Assembly: GCF_040802235.1 (NCBI RefSeq)
Contig: NC_133156.1
Span: 184,276,351 to 184,340,350 of the forward strand
Origin: Manis javanica
Lineage: Eukaryota > Chordata > Mammalia > Pholidota > Manidae
Direction: 5' to 3'
Length of the DNA: 64,000 nt
In this document: positions 47,600-59,164 of the stretch, piece after piece
Layout: each line of letters begins with the position of its first letter
Numbering within the stretch: position 1 is the first letter of the stretch
Program-made: the position numbers and the translations under genes
The notes under the pieces: generated by a model
What the model was told of the DNA's origin: nothing
The model's input: the letters and a program-made list of their open reading frames with translations, nothing else
Databases searched by the model: none

Positions 47600-50510
47600 G
47601 AAGAGGGGTAGGAGCCTCAAGATGGCAGAGTAGGAAGGCAAAATGGAGACCTCTTCCCACATACACGCAAAGGAAGCAACAGCAAATACAACTAAACCTA
47701 AAAACGAACTGAAGACTGCAGAATGCACCATACCTAGGGAAGAAGAGAAGGCCACATAGAAAAGGGCAAAGCAATAGAGCTGCAACCAAGCAGCACCCCA
47801 GGCTTTCCTCCATCCCAGCTCACAGGCAGGAGGAGGGGGAATGGAGTTGGGAGGGGATAGTTGCCCAGAAACTCTGCACACCTGGCCCTGGAGATCTCTT
47901 CTAGTTTCTGGCCCAAATTGCACTGGGTTCTGGTGATTAGTGGGACTGGACACCAGGGATAGTTGGCACTGGGAGGCTGAAACACTAGCCACTTGTGGAG
48001 GACAGGCATGCTCTGCCAGTCCTGAGACCCAAAGCAGAGGCAGCAATTTGAAAGACTTGCCAGCAGTGGGAGGGGAGCCAGAGGAGTGAGGGTTAGATGG
48101 GGCTGCCTCTACAGGAGAAAGGGCAGGTGGACAATACCTCCCCAACCCTCCCCTAGCCCAGCAGGTCTAGCACTCTCAGGAGCCCCAGGTGTACCATGTC
48201 CCTCTCTGGCAGCTCAGCCCAGAGGCACTTCCTGTTTCAACCCAACTATAGGGGCACCAGCAGGAGCCAGTTCTGAGAGCCCCTTCCTCCAAACGGGTGA
48301 CAAGCTGTGTGCTGCTCTTTGCTGCTGCTAGGAGGCACCCGTGGGACTTGCAGCAGCTGTGCACTGCTGTGGCACAACTAGCAGCCCCTGCCCCTGGCCC
48401 TTGAAGGGCCTCCCACCACCCAACCTGCTACCACTACTTACCCGTGCACACGCCCCTGCCCACCGCACATGTTGCAACACTAGGAGCCCACAGGCCTTTC
48501 CCCCATACCAATCACTGTCTCAGTGTGCCTGTGCGCCCTCCCACTGTGCAGCTCTCTGCCACTGCTAGGCACCCGAAGGCTCTACAACTGGTTAGCTTGC
48601 TACCACCACGAGCCCGTGCATCTAACCATTGTGCAACTAGCCCTGCGACCACTCTGTATCCCGTTAACCCAGCAGCCCTGCCATCACTGCAGGGCAGGCA
48701 AAGGGCAGCCACACCCACAATACCAGCAGAAACCACTGCTCTGATCACATAGTCCCAGCTGAGACAAACCACTGGCCACAAGACTGAGATAAACCACTGC
48801 TGGCAGACAGACAGAAAGGTGACCCCACTCATTGCCCACCAACAGCAACTGAGGCTCCACAGCTAAGGAGAAGCAAGCACTGGAGAGGAAAGAGTCCTGA
48901 GCTTCTGGACACCACAGGATGCCTTCATCATAAAGCCATTACTCTCTAGATCAGGAAACATAGTAAATACACCTAATACAAAGGAAGAAACACAGAAACC
49001 CTGACAAAATGAGGAGGCAGAGGAATTATCTTGCCATTTAATTATATTAAAAACTATGATAAGATACCAGAAAGAGGGCTAAATGAAACAGAGATTACCA
49101 ATCTTGATAAAGATTTCAAAGTAAAAGTCGTAAATATGCTCACTGATCTGCAGAAATGTATTAAAGATCTCAAAGGACTTCAACAAAGAGCTATAAGAGC
49201 TGAAGAATACAGTAGCTGAAATGAAACACAAAATGGAGGGAATGAATAATAGATTGCTACAAGTAGAGGAGACAATCAATGAGATGAGAACAGAAACACA
49301 ATGAAGCTGACGGACAGAGAGAAAAAAGGATCTCTAGGAATAAAAGAATGATAAGAGAGCTGTGTGACCAATCCAAATGAAACAGTATTTGCATAATAAG
49401 GTACTAGAAGAAAAGAAAGACAAAGCGATAGTAAGTCTCCATGAGGAAATAATCGTTGAAAACTTCCCCAATCTGGGGAAAGAAACAGACAGGCCATGGA
49501 AGCAAAGAGAGCCTCTAACAAAAAGAACCCAGGAAGACATATAATAATTAAAATGGCAAAGATGAAGGATAAGGAGAGAGTATTGAAAGCAGCCAGAGAA
49601 AGAAAAAAGATTACTTATAAAGGAAACCCCATCAGGCTGTCAGCAGGCTTCTCAGCAGAAACTTTACAGGCCAGAAGATTGGCATGAAATATTTAATGTG
49701 TTGAAACAGAAGGACCTTCAACTAAGAGTCCTCTACCCAGCAAATGATCATTTAAATTTGAAGCAGGGATTAAATAATTTCCAGATAAACAAAAGCTCAA
49801 ATAACTTATAACAACAAGACCAACATTTCAGGATATGTTAAAGGAACTACTGTAGATGGAAATATTCCTAAGGTTAAATAGTTTTGATTATGACATCTAA
49901 TACATATATGGTGGAGGAGGAAGAAGAAGAAAAGCACTCTTAGATTGTGTTTGAAACACAGCAATCAGTAACTTAATACAGACTGTTATGTAGTGAGGAA
50001 GCTATCCTTGAACTTCATAATCACAAACCTAAAACCTGTAATAGATACACACACACACAAAAAGAAAAGAAATGCAACCACAACACTAAAGAAAACGATT
50101 AAATAATATGAGAAGAGCATAAGAGAGAAAGAAAGGAACAGAGGTAAAAAAAAAACAGAAAACAATTAACAAAATGGCAATAAGAACACAGCTATTACCT
50201 TAAATGTAAATGGATTGAATGCACCAATCAAAAGACACAGAGTGTCAGAATGGATAAAGAAACAAGAACCATCTATATGTTGCCTACTCACTTCAGACCC
50301 ACAGACACACAAATGATATAAGTGAAGGGATAGAAGATATTTCATGCAACCAATGGGAAGAAAAAAGCAGGAGTAGCAGTACATATATCAGACAAAATAG
50401 ATTTCAAAACAAAGGAAGTAAGAAGAGACAAAGAAGGAATTCGATAATGATAAAGGGGTCAGTCCAACAAGAGGATATAACCAGTATAAATATCTATGCA
50501 CTCAACATAG

Positions 50511-50683
50511 ATGCACTTAAAAATAAATCCTAATGGAATTGAAGGGGAAAATAAATTACAACATATTCATTTCAGGAGACTTTAACAAACCACTCCCATC
50601 AATAGACAGATCAATCAGGCAGAAAAGAAGGAAACAGAGGCACTGAGGTCAGATAGACTTAACAGACATCTACAGAACACTCC
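50511..50683 (+). repeat. Inverted repeat, arm 1 (native L1 ORF2 position)
   Basis: This part of the L1 endonuclease-coding region is in its expected place. Its reverse complement recurs at 51,127-51,299 with 2 mismatches in 173. Confidence 0.97.
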
Positions 50684-51126
50684 ACCCAAAAGCAGCAGGA
50701 TACACATTTTTCTCTAGTGTACATGGAATGTTCTCCAGAATAGATCATGTACTAGGCCACAAAAAGAGCCTCTAAATTCAAGAAGATTGAAATTGTATTA
50801 AGCAACTTCTAAGACCACGATGGTGTGATGCTAGAAACAAATTACATTACACAAAGAAAACAAAAAAGCCTACAAACACATGGAGTCTAAACACCATGCC
50901 TCTAAATAATCAATGGATCAATGACCAAATTAAAACAGAAATAAAGCAATACAAGGAGACAAATAAAAACAAAAATACAACAGTCCACTATTTGTGGGAT
51001 GTGGCAACGGCCATTCTAAGAGGGAAGTACATAGCAATATAGGCCTAGAAACAAGAACAATCCCAAATAAACAGTCTAAATGCACAATTAAATGAACTAG
51101 AAAAGGAAGTACAAATGAAACCCAAA

Positions 51127-51299
51127 GGAGTGTTCTGTAGATGTCTGTTAAGTCTATCTGACCTTAGTGCCTCTGTTTCCTTCTTTTCTGCCTGATTGAT
51201 CTGTCTATTGATGGGAGTGGTTTGTTAAAGTCTCCTGAAATGAATATGTTGTAATTTATTTTCCCCTTCAATTCCATTAGGATTTATTTTTAGGTGCAT
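51127..51299 (-). repeat. Inverted repeat, arm 2 (inserted inside the L1)
   Basis: Reverse complement of 50,511-50,683, inserted between 'atgaaacccaaag' and 'tagtaggacacaataaagat', which are adjacent in ordinary L1s. Mismatches at 51,165 and 51,293 only. The arms are 443 nt apart. Confidence 0.97.
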
Positions 51300-54200
51300 A
51301 TAGTAGGACACAATAAAGATCAGAGCAGAAATAAATAATATAGAAAAAATAAAATAGAAAAAAAATTAAAGAAATTAAGAGCTGGTTCTTTGAGAAAATA
51401 AATAAATTAGATAAACCCCTAGCCAGACTTATCAAGAGAAAAAGAAAGAGTATACAAATAAACAAAATCAAAAATGAAGAAGAAATGGTCATAACAGACA
51501 CCATAGAAATACAAGTAATTATTAGATAATACTATGAACAATTATATGCCAATAAATTTGACAACCTAGAAGAAATGGACAAATTCCTAGAAAAATAAAA
51601 CCTTCCAAGACTGACCCAGGAAGAAACAGAAAATCTGAACAGACCAATCACCAGCAATGAAATTGAATTGGTAATCAAAAACCTCCCAAAAAAACAAGAT
51701 CCTAGTGTCCAGAAAGCATCACAGCTGAATTCTACCAAACATTTAAAGAAGAGCTAATACCCATCCTTCTTAAAGTATTCCAGATAGTTGAAGAGGAGGG
51801 AATACTTCCAAACTCATTCTATGAGGCCAGAATTACTCTAATTCCAAAACCAGGCAACGACACCACAGAAAAAGAAAACTATGGACCAATATCCCTGATG
51901 AACACAGATGCAAAAATACTCAACAAAATATTATCAAACCGAATTCAAAAATACATAAAAAAGATCATCCACCATGATCAGGTAGGATTTATTTCAGGGA
52001 TGCAAGAATGATACAATCTTCATAAATCAGTCACTATCACACACTACAGTAATTAAAAGGGTAAAAACCACACGATCATCTCAATAGATGCTGAAAAAGC
52101 ATTTAACCAAACTCAACATCCATTCATGATAAAAACTCTCAACGAAATGGGCATAGAGGGTACGTACCTCAACATAATAAAGGCCATATATGACAAGCCA
52201 ATATCACACTTAATGGTAAAAAGCTGAATGCTTTTCCTCTAAGATTGTGAATAAGGGAAGGATGTCCATTCTCACTACTTTTATTCAACATACTACTGGA
52301 GATCCTAGCTACAGCAATCAGACAAAACAAAGAGATAAAAGGCATCAAAGTTGGTAAGGAAGAAGTTAAAGTGTCACTATTTGTAGATAACATGATGTTA
52401 TACACAGAAAACCCTAAAGACTCCACCAAAAACTATTAGAATAATTGGATTCAGCAAAGTTGCAGGATACAAAATTAACATACAAATCTGTTGCATTCCT
52501 ATGTACTAACAATGAATTAGGAGAAAGAGAAGTCAGGAAAGCAATTCCATTCACAATTACATCAAAAATAATAAAATACCTAGGAATAAACCTAACAAGG
52601 AAGTGAAAGACCTATACTCTGAAAACTATAAGACATTCATGAGAGAAATTAAAGAAGCTACCAATAAATGGAAACACATCCCGTGCTCATGGATAGGAAT
52701 AATTAATACTGTCAAAATGGCTATCCTGCCTAAAGCAATCTACAGATTCAATGCAATCCCTATCAAAATAACCAAAGCATTCTACAATGAATTAGAACAA
52801 ATAGTTCTAAAATGTATATGGAACCACAAAAGACCCCAAGTAGCCAAAGCAATCCTGAGATAGAAGAACAAAGCTGGGGGGATTATGCTCCCTAACTTCA
52901 AGCTCTACTACAAAGCCACAGTAATCAAGACAATTTGGTACTGGCACAAGAACAGATCCATAGACCAATGGAACAGACTAGAGAGCCCAGATATAAACCC
53001 AACCATATATGGTCAATGAATATATTATAAAGGAGTCATGAATATACAATGGAGAAAAGACAGCCTCTTCAACAACTGGTGTTGCGAAAACTGGACAACT
53101 ACATGTAAGAGAATGAAACTGGATTATTGTCTAACTCCATACACAAAATTAAACTTGAAATGGATCAAAGACCTGAATGTAAGTTGTGAAACCATAAAAC
53201 TCTTAGAAGAAAATGTAGGTGAAAAAATCTCTTAAAAATGAACATGAGCAACTTTTTCCTGAACACATCTCCTTGGGCAACAGAAACAAAATAAAAAATG
53301 AACAAGTGGGACTACATCAAACTAAAAAGCTTCTGTACAGCAAAGGACACCATCAACAGAACAAAAAGGTATCATATAGTATGGGGGAATATATTAGTAA
53401 ATGATTTATCTGATAAGGGGTTAACAGACAAAATATATAAAGAATTCATATGCTTCAACACCCAAAAAACAAATAACCTGATTAAAAAATGGGCTGAGGA
53501 TCTGAACAGACACTACTCCAAAGAAGAAATCCAGATGGCCAACAGGCACATGAAAACATGCTCCACATTGTTAATCATCAGGGCAATGCAAATATAAAAC
53601 CACAATGAAATATCACCTCACAACAGTTAGGATGGCCACTCTCCAAAAGACAAGAAATAACAAATGCTGGTGAGGATGCAGAGAAAAGGGAGCCCTCCTA
53701 CACTGCTGGTGGGAATGTAAACTGGTGCAACTGTTGTGGAAAGCAGTATGGAGGTTCCTCAAAAAACTAAAAAAAGAAATACCATTTGACCCAGGAATTC
53801 CACTCCTAGGAATTTATCCGAAGGAAACAAGATACTTGATTAAAAAAAGACATAGGCACCCCTATGTTTATTGCTGCACTATTTTCAATAGCCAAGATAA
53901 GGAAGCAACCTAAGTGTCCATCAACAGATGAATGGAGAAAGAAGAGGTGGTACATATATACAATGGAAAATTATGCAGCCATGAAAGGAAAAGAAATCCT
54001 TTCATTTGCAACAACATGGATGGAATTAGAAGGCATTATGCTCAGTGAAATAGGCCAGGCAGAGAAAGACAAATACCAAATGATTTCACTTATTTGTGGA
54101 GTATAAAAATAAAGCAAAACAGAAGGAACAAAATAGCAATAGACCCACAGTAACCAAAAAGGGTCTAGTGGTTACCAAAGGGGGGTATATAGGGAGTATG

Positions 54201-54499
54201 GTGGGGGAGGGGAAGAGGATTAGGGAGCACAACAATTCGCAGTCATAATGTAGGTAGGTCACAGGGATGGTAGTGCAGCATGGAGAATGCAGTTAATGAT
54301 TCTATGGCATTTTGCTATGTTGATGGATGGTGGTCCCATTGGAGTGGGTGAGGACTTCATGGCACGGGTAAATGTTGAACCACAGTACTGTGTACTTGAA
54401 ACCAACGTAAGATTGTATATCAATGATACTTTAATTTAAAGAAAAAAGGCTACTTGGTGAAAAAATAATTTGAACAAAAGAAAAAAAAAGGTAGGGTTC

Positions 54500-54690
54500 A
54501 TTCATCCAGCAATATGTATTTATTATTTATTAAGTACTTACTATGTATCAGGCACTGTTCTAGGCAATGTGAGATACACTAGTTACCAATGTAGGCACTC
54601 TTGTAGGGTGTACATTCTAGAGGGGGAAATGGCAATAAATAATCAGTTTAATAATTAAATAAAATATATATGGTAGAAGGGGATTGGTTC
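54500..54690 (-). repeat. L2 3' end, antisense
   Basis: 'ttattaagtacttactatgt' followed by 'atcaggcactgttctaggca' and 'gtgtacattctagaggggga' is the antisense L2 tail. Confidence 0.8.
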
Positions 54691-55724
54691 TATGGAACCT
54701 GAGAGATTTCAATTCAGCAGTATATTTTGAACATCTCCTAAATGCTGGGAACAAAATCAAGAAAATCAACATGTGTGGCTATGTGTAACTCACAGTGAGG
54801 TTATAGAATAAGTGGTACAACTAGGAGTTAACGCCAGAGTCTTGTTCTGCAACCGATGCTGACATCCTTAGCAAGCACGTCCTAACACTTTTTTTCCTTT
54901 AAACATTCAGCACAAGAATTTCCCCTTACGTGAAGACTTGCTTGGGCTCTCCCCTGAATCCTTGTCCCCTTCCTACCTGCCACCAGTGTGGCCTTGACAT
55001 GGCCCTCAAGAAGCGTTTTGTGCTCTGCGCTGCCATTGTTAATTTATAACATCTGTTCACAAGGAGCTCCCTGTGACTGGGAATTGTTTTATTTATCTTT
55101 ATATTCTCGTGCCAATGATTTTGATCATCTGTAACAGGAACCTGATTAAACAGTGGTATCAGCAAATGTGTGGTTGATTATTTCCTCAGGCAACAAGAAA
55201 TCGGGAAGAGGGTGCTTTGCTGGTAGTTGTTGGCTCATTGCCTCGGGGATGTCATGGTTGAAGTGACTCCAGCAGTCCCACCGCTGTGCAGGCAGGAGGA
55301 AAGGTCCTAGGGCAGGAAAGCAAAGCCTCTTCAGATAGTCCTGGCAGTCCTCCATTCATCTCATTGGGTGGACTGTGCCACATGACCACCTCTAGTTGGA
55401 AGGGACGCTTTAAAATGTTTTTTAAATTGAGCACAATGCTACCTGAACAAAGTCAGTGTTTGCTAGTAAAGAAGAAGGGGAAAGTGAGTATTGGAAGTAT
55501 CTAATATTATCTGCCTCAGTCCCTAATATAAAGAACAGCACTTAGCACCATTACTATGGAGAAAGCACTCAATAAATATTAAATGAATCCATGAATGGGT
55601 GAATGAGTAAATCGCTTTTTGGTTCGTATCACATGATCTGAGAATCTTCTTAGCCAATAGAATGGACATCTTTGCTAAAATGGTATCAGAGAAAATATCA
55701 GTTGTCTATCAGTTATCACTGTGA

Positions 55725-55825
55725 ATGTATGTATGTACGTCGTATGTTTGTGCGTGTGCTTGTGTTTGTGGAGATGGAGAGAGAGAGTGGGAGAAAGGGG
55801 GAGAGAGAGAGAGGGAGGAACAAGG
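55725..55825. repeat. (TG/TA)n followed by (GA)n-rich tract
   Basis: 'atgtatgtatgtacgtcgta' passes into a TG-rich run and then a purine-only GA-rich stretch (about 55,770-55,822). Confidence 0.9.
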
Positions 55826-56129
55826 GGAGAAACAGATACAGATATCTCAAGCAGTAGTTTTTCTTTTTCCTGAGGAATCACTCTTCCTCTAATGTATTTT
55901 GAGAAAAAAGGAAGGCCGTTTCACAACTGCTCCCGGGTTGTCCACCTGGCTGCCATCCCCAGTTTCCCATTCCAGTGGGCACAGCTCCCACCGCATGATG
56001 CTGCGCTCTGGCTTGGCACTGCGCAGCTGGGGGGAATGGGGCAGGGCCACACTTGCCCCTTTCTTTCTGTGCTCTGCGCAACCATCACCCAGGTTGAACA
56101 AGTATATTGGATTTGAGAAAGGGTTGAGC

Positions 56130-56530
56130 TAACTACATTCATCTCACTCAACAAATACTTTTTGAGCACTTAATATGTGCCAGGCATTATACTAAGTGCT
56201 GGGTGTATAAAAGTAAAGAGCCATGTCCCTTGTAAAGCTTAGAGTACAGCAGAGGAAAGGACTAGAAAAATCAAAACCCAAATCCATAATTTCGAGTTGT
56301 GATGATGGGCTATGAAAGAAAAGGAGAGGGTGTGTTGGACAGAATAATAGACTATTTTAATGGGGCTTGAAGGAGGTGTCAGGGCAGGCCCCCTAAGATA
56401 GGGATAGTTAGAGGGATACCTGTACCTATATTCAGTCCTGGGGAAATCAGTACAAGGGGGTTAACAAAAAAGAGGGGGAAGGGCACGATACAAGAGAGGG
56501 AAAGGCTTTCCCTGAAGGAGGAACAAGGCT
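56130..56530 (-). repeat. L2 3' region, antisense
   Basis: 'ctcaacaaatactttttgag', 'cacttaatatgtgccaggca', 'aagtgctgggtgtataaaag' and 'aggtgtcagggcaggccccc' follow the antisense L2 order. Confidence 0.8.
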
Positions 56531-57552
56531 GGCAGTGTGCCTTTCAGACACCTTTATGCACACATTAGAGTACAAACACTTATAGACAAACAATTTCACA
56601 TAAATGGGATCATACTGTACTTACTCTTTCTAACTTGCTCTTCACCAGGTCATTAATGTGAATGACCACTAATTGGTAGGTTGGGTGTTTTTTTAGATCC
56701 AGTTTTTGCTGTTCTGGTGGCTAACTGATATAGACTTCCTGAAGTTGTCAATCACAAAAGAATGGGAAAAGAAACGTGCCTGGGAAAAAAACAAAAAACA
56801 GCAACATTGAAGAAGAGATGAGCAGAGGAAACCCTGCAAAAGGAGACAGAGGAGTAACCAGGAAAGCAGTAGGAAAAATTGAGAGTCCTGGTGCCAAGTA
56901 AGATCATTAAAAGGACGGAGAGCTCCTCAGTAGTCAATGTGCCAGAGGTAAAAAAGAAAAAACCGACAAGGGTCCTTCTGGTCCAGCAACACAGATGTCA
57001 CGGGTGGACTTACTAGAGCAACCCCTCGGAATAAGGGGTACAGAGCCTGGTTTCAGTAGTCTGGGGAGTGGGAGGTGGAAAACGAGAGATTAAAAGTGTA
57101 GACAATTTTTTTACGCCATTTGGCTCTGAAAGGAAAAGAGAGTGGTGGCTGGAGGGAGATTTTGCGCAAGGCAGGAGTTTTCTTGTGGGAGGGAACCGAT
57201 AAAAGAGGGAGACGCTGGAGACAGGGCTGTTCCCTAACCAGGGCCTGTTCCTGGGTGGACAAGCCAGCTGGATTCAAGATCTAAAGGAAGGTAAGGGCGC
57301 AAGCCTTGGACAGCACTGAGGTCCAGAATGAGTCGCCAAAAAGGGTGGTTGGGAGCTAACCTGAGGTCTCAAGAATCTAAACTGTACTCAGAGGAGGTCC
57401 AGGCCCAGGCCAGCTGAGGGCCTGAAGCCCCACCCACCCTCTTGGATGCCTCTCCGGGCCATAGAAACCACGGTTGTCTTGGGTGTAGCCTTAACCGGTC
57501 CAACAACAGGTGTGTTATTTCTGTTCCAGAAACCAGTACTGTTTATCTTCTA

Positions 57553-57700
57553 GAGCAGTGGCTCTCAAACTTTAGCTTGTATCGGAATCACATGGACAGT
57601 TTGTTAAAACAGGTTACTGGATCCTACCTCCAGAGATTGAGATTCAGTAGGTTAAAGATGGATCTTGATAATCTGCATTTCCAACGCGTTCCCACGCAAT
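57553..57700 (+). mobile_element. MER5A-type hAT DNA transposon relic
   Basis: 'agagcagtggctctcaaact', 'gaatcacatggacagtttgt', 'gagattcagtaggttaaaga' and 'aatctgcatttccaacgcgt' follow MER5A. Non-autonomous; ends about 80-200 nt before the NFU1 CpG-rich promoter. Confidence 0.85.
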
Positions 57701-57779
57701 CAATGACTACAAGCGCAGCACCCAAGTAGAAATCAATATACCGCTCCGCGCATGAGTGAGGAGTCCTGGGTGCCTTACC

Positions 57780-58024
57780 GAAGGGCGTCTCCTGCGCAAG
57801 AAACAGCGCTTTCTCTCCCGCTGCCTGGTTCAGGCTTACGGAGTAGGTAAGCGATGGTTGCAAACTGCACGCTCCGCAGCAGCGGAGCTCTAGGGTGCGC
57901 TCTTCACAGTGCCTGTCCAGCTCCCAGCCGGCCTGCGCCTGCGTCTGCGCCTGCGCCTGCGCGGGGATTCGGCGCTCTATGAAGTTGGGCCAGACCTATC
58001 CGACGCTTGCGTACTCGGAGTAAG
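57780..58024 (+). promoter_or_regulatory. NFU1: NFU1 CpG-rich promoter and 5' UTR
   Basis: CpG density rises sharply here in an otherwise CpG-poor window and continues into intron 1 (about 58,340). 57,931-57,965 holds back-to-back TGCGCCTGCG-like units, matching the NRF-1 (nuclear respiratory factor 1) type of site common in nuclear genes for mitochondrial proteins. AAGATGGCGGC at 58,022-58,032 overlaps the start codon and matches the YY1 motif. No TATA box seen. Start site of transcription not determinable. Confidence 0.8.
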
Positions 58025-58095
58025 ATGGCGGCGGCGGTGGCCGCCCGGTTAGGCGGTGCTGCTGCTGCGGCCGCTGCCGTGGGGCTCAGCAAGCG
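58025..58095 (+). CDS. NFU1: NFU1 exon 1 (mitochondrial presequence)
   Basis: ATG in good context (gtaagATGG). It encodes MAAAVAARLGGAAAAAAAVG and LSKR with the last Arg split (CG|gtaggt). Ala-rich, with Arg/Lys and no acidic residue, it is a typical mitochondrial targeting sequence and has about the same length as human exon 1 while sharing little sequence, as presequences do. NFU1 is an iron-sulfur scaffold/carrier that serves lipoyl synthase and respiratory complexes. The GCG/GCT codon runs could vary in length. Confidence 0.93.
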
Positions 58096-58489
58096 GTAGG
58101 TGATGTGCCTGGAGCTGCGTATAGGGATGCCTTCGGGCTTCGCCAGCAGGAGAGGCGCCGTCCCGCCCACCCTCCCGCAGATATAGAGGGGAGAAGTACC
58201 TCTGACCGACCAAGCCTTGGGGGCCGCCCTGTCACTGCAGTTGGGGTTGAGCTTTGAGGTGGGCGGCCAGAGGTGTGGCGGCTCCGCACCCCCAGTTCGG
58301 GCGGACTCTGCAGTGCCTCCTCCGAGGCCCTGAGACCCGGTGCTTGAGTCCCTGCGGTAGGGAAGCTCGCCAGAGACTGTAGAAACTGAATGGCAGAGCT
58401 GTTCTTAAATCGTGTGGCCCCTCCAGCCCTTCCACCACGTGCATGCACCCCTCTGCTTTTTAAACACAAAATCAGAATGTCATACAGAA

Positions 58490-58630
58490 TGGAAGAGAGT
58501 ATCTCGTCTCATTTACTCACTCTGTGTGAGGCCCAGAAAGGGGATATGACCAGTATGAGGTCACAGCTAGTACGTGATGGAACTCTGATGCGAATCCAGA
58601 CACCTAGATTTTCTCTCCCGTCACCTAAAC
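58490..58630 (-). repeat. MIR core, antisense
   Basis: 'gtgtgaggcccagaaagggg', 'gaggtcacagctagtacgtg' and 'gatgcgaatccagacaccta' are antisense MIR landmarks. Confidence 0.7.
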
Positions 58631-59126
58631 CCACTCTGTTCCCTTGTTTTTACTCCTCCCGGACGCCCTCCCTCTAGGTTTGGCCTCCCAGTGACATCTG
58701 GCAGGAGTGGTTAGGTGAAAGGCACTGAGGAATACAGTAGTCCCCAGTGTCGCTTTGGAACACAACGAGAAAAGGGCCTAACCGGCCTGACCTCGTGTTA
58801 GGAGTTTTAGCGCTAAATGATGCCTTTGAAGCTTAAATGCTTTCCCCCAAAAAATTCATTAGTAAAACGATTATTTGTTAGTCACCTCCTGTCTCCCTCA
58901 CATGTTTGAGTAGATGATTTCCTGGAATAATTTAACTCAACCTTTGTTATTTTGTTACTTTAAGCCCAGCACTGTCAGACTATTTTTCCATTCTGGTGCC
59001 TTTTTCCTGGACCAGAGGGACAAAAATACTGTTCTTCCAGTGTTATTTCCATATTTCAGGATATTCAAGATTTAGGCAGTAAGCTGCATAAGAAACTGAG
59101 CTTAAAAGGTTGCCTCTTAAAATGCC

Positions 59127-59164
59127 ATTTTTATTTGTTTTTAAATGTAGATTCTTTTACATGA
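59127..59164 (+). repeat. Copy of the NFU1 exon 2 acceptor region
   Basis: 35 of 38 nt equal 60,279-60,316, centred on TTAAATGTAG|ATTCTTT. Its reading frame after the AG goes FFYMIKIFTPLNFIQ then TAA, loosely like exon 2 (FFHM...PLHQFIQ). Possibly a decayed partial duplicate of exon 2. No usable donor seen. Confidence 0.7.

Larger units (their letters stand above)
47600..54440 (+). mobile_element. Near-full-length but decayed L1, 6.8 kb
   Basis: It starts with an L1-type 5' end ('gagcctcaagatggcagagt') and a GC-rich 5' UTR (to about 48,960). ORF1 remnants follow: a coiled-coil part in 49,031-49,219 and an RRM/C-terminal part in 49,496-49,700. ORF2 starts near 50,174 with an endonuclease region (RIDHVLGH-like, about 50,735-50,760), continues through the RT region (about 51,800-52,450) and C-terminal pieces at 52,603-52,863, 53,298-53,597 and 53,864-54,106, and the 3' UTR ends at 54,440. 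Many stops, frameshifts and indels break both frames, and an RT-domain Asp is changed (GATGAC to GATAAC near 52,388), so it is inert. It also contains a 173-bp inverted copy of its own endonuclease region (51,127-51,299). No clear target-site duplication was found. It makes up over half of the AAK1-NFU1 intergenic interval. Confidence 0.93.
54441..57440. other. Intergenic: L2 relics and simple repeats
   Basis: Holds L2 fragments at 54,500-54,690 and 56,130-56,530, a TG/GA-rich tract at 55,725-55,825 and otherwise unassigned sequence. 54,870-55,450 and 56,700-57,440 show no gene. Confidence 0.7.

Noticed and set aside
57553-57700. Open frame (95 codons) upstream of NFU1
   Set aside because: Covers a MER5A relic; stops on both sides and no splice link to NFU1.
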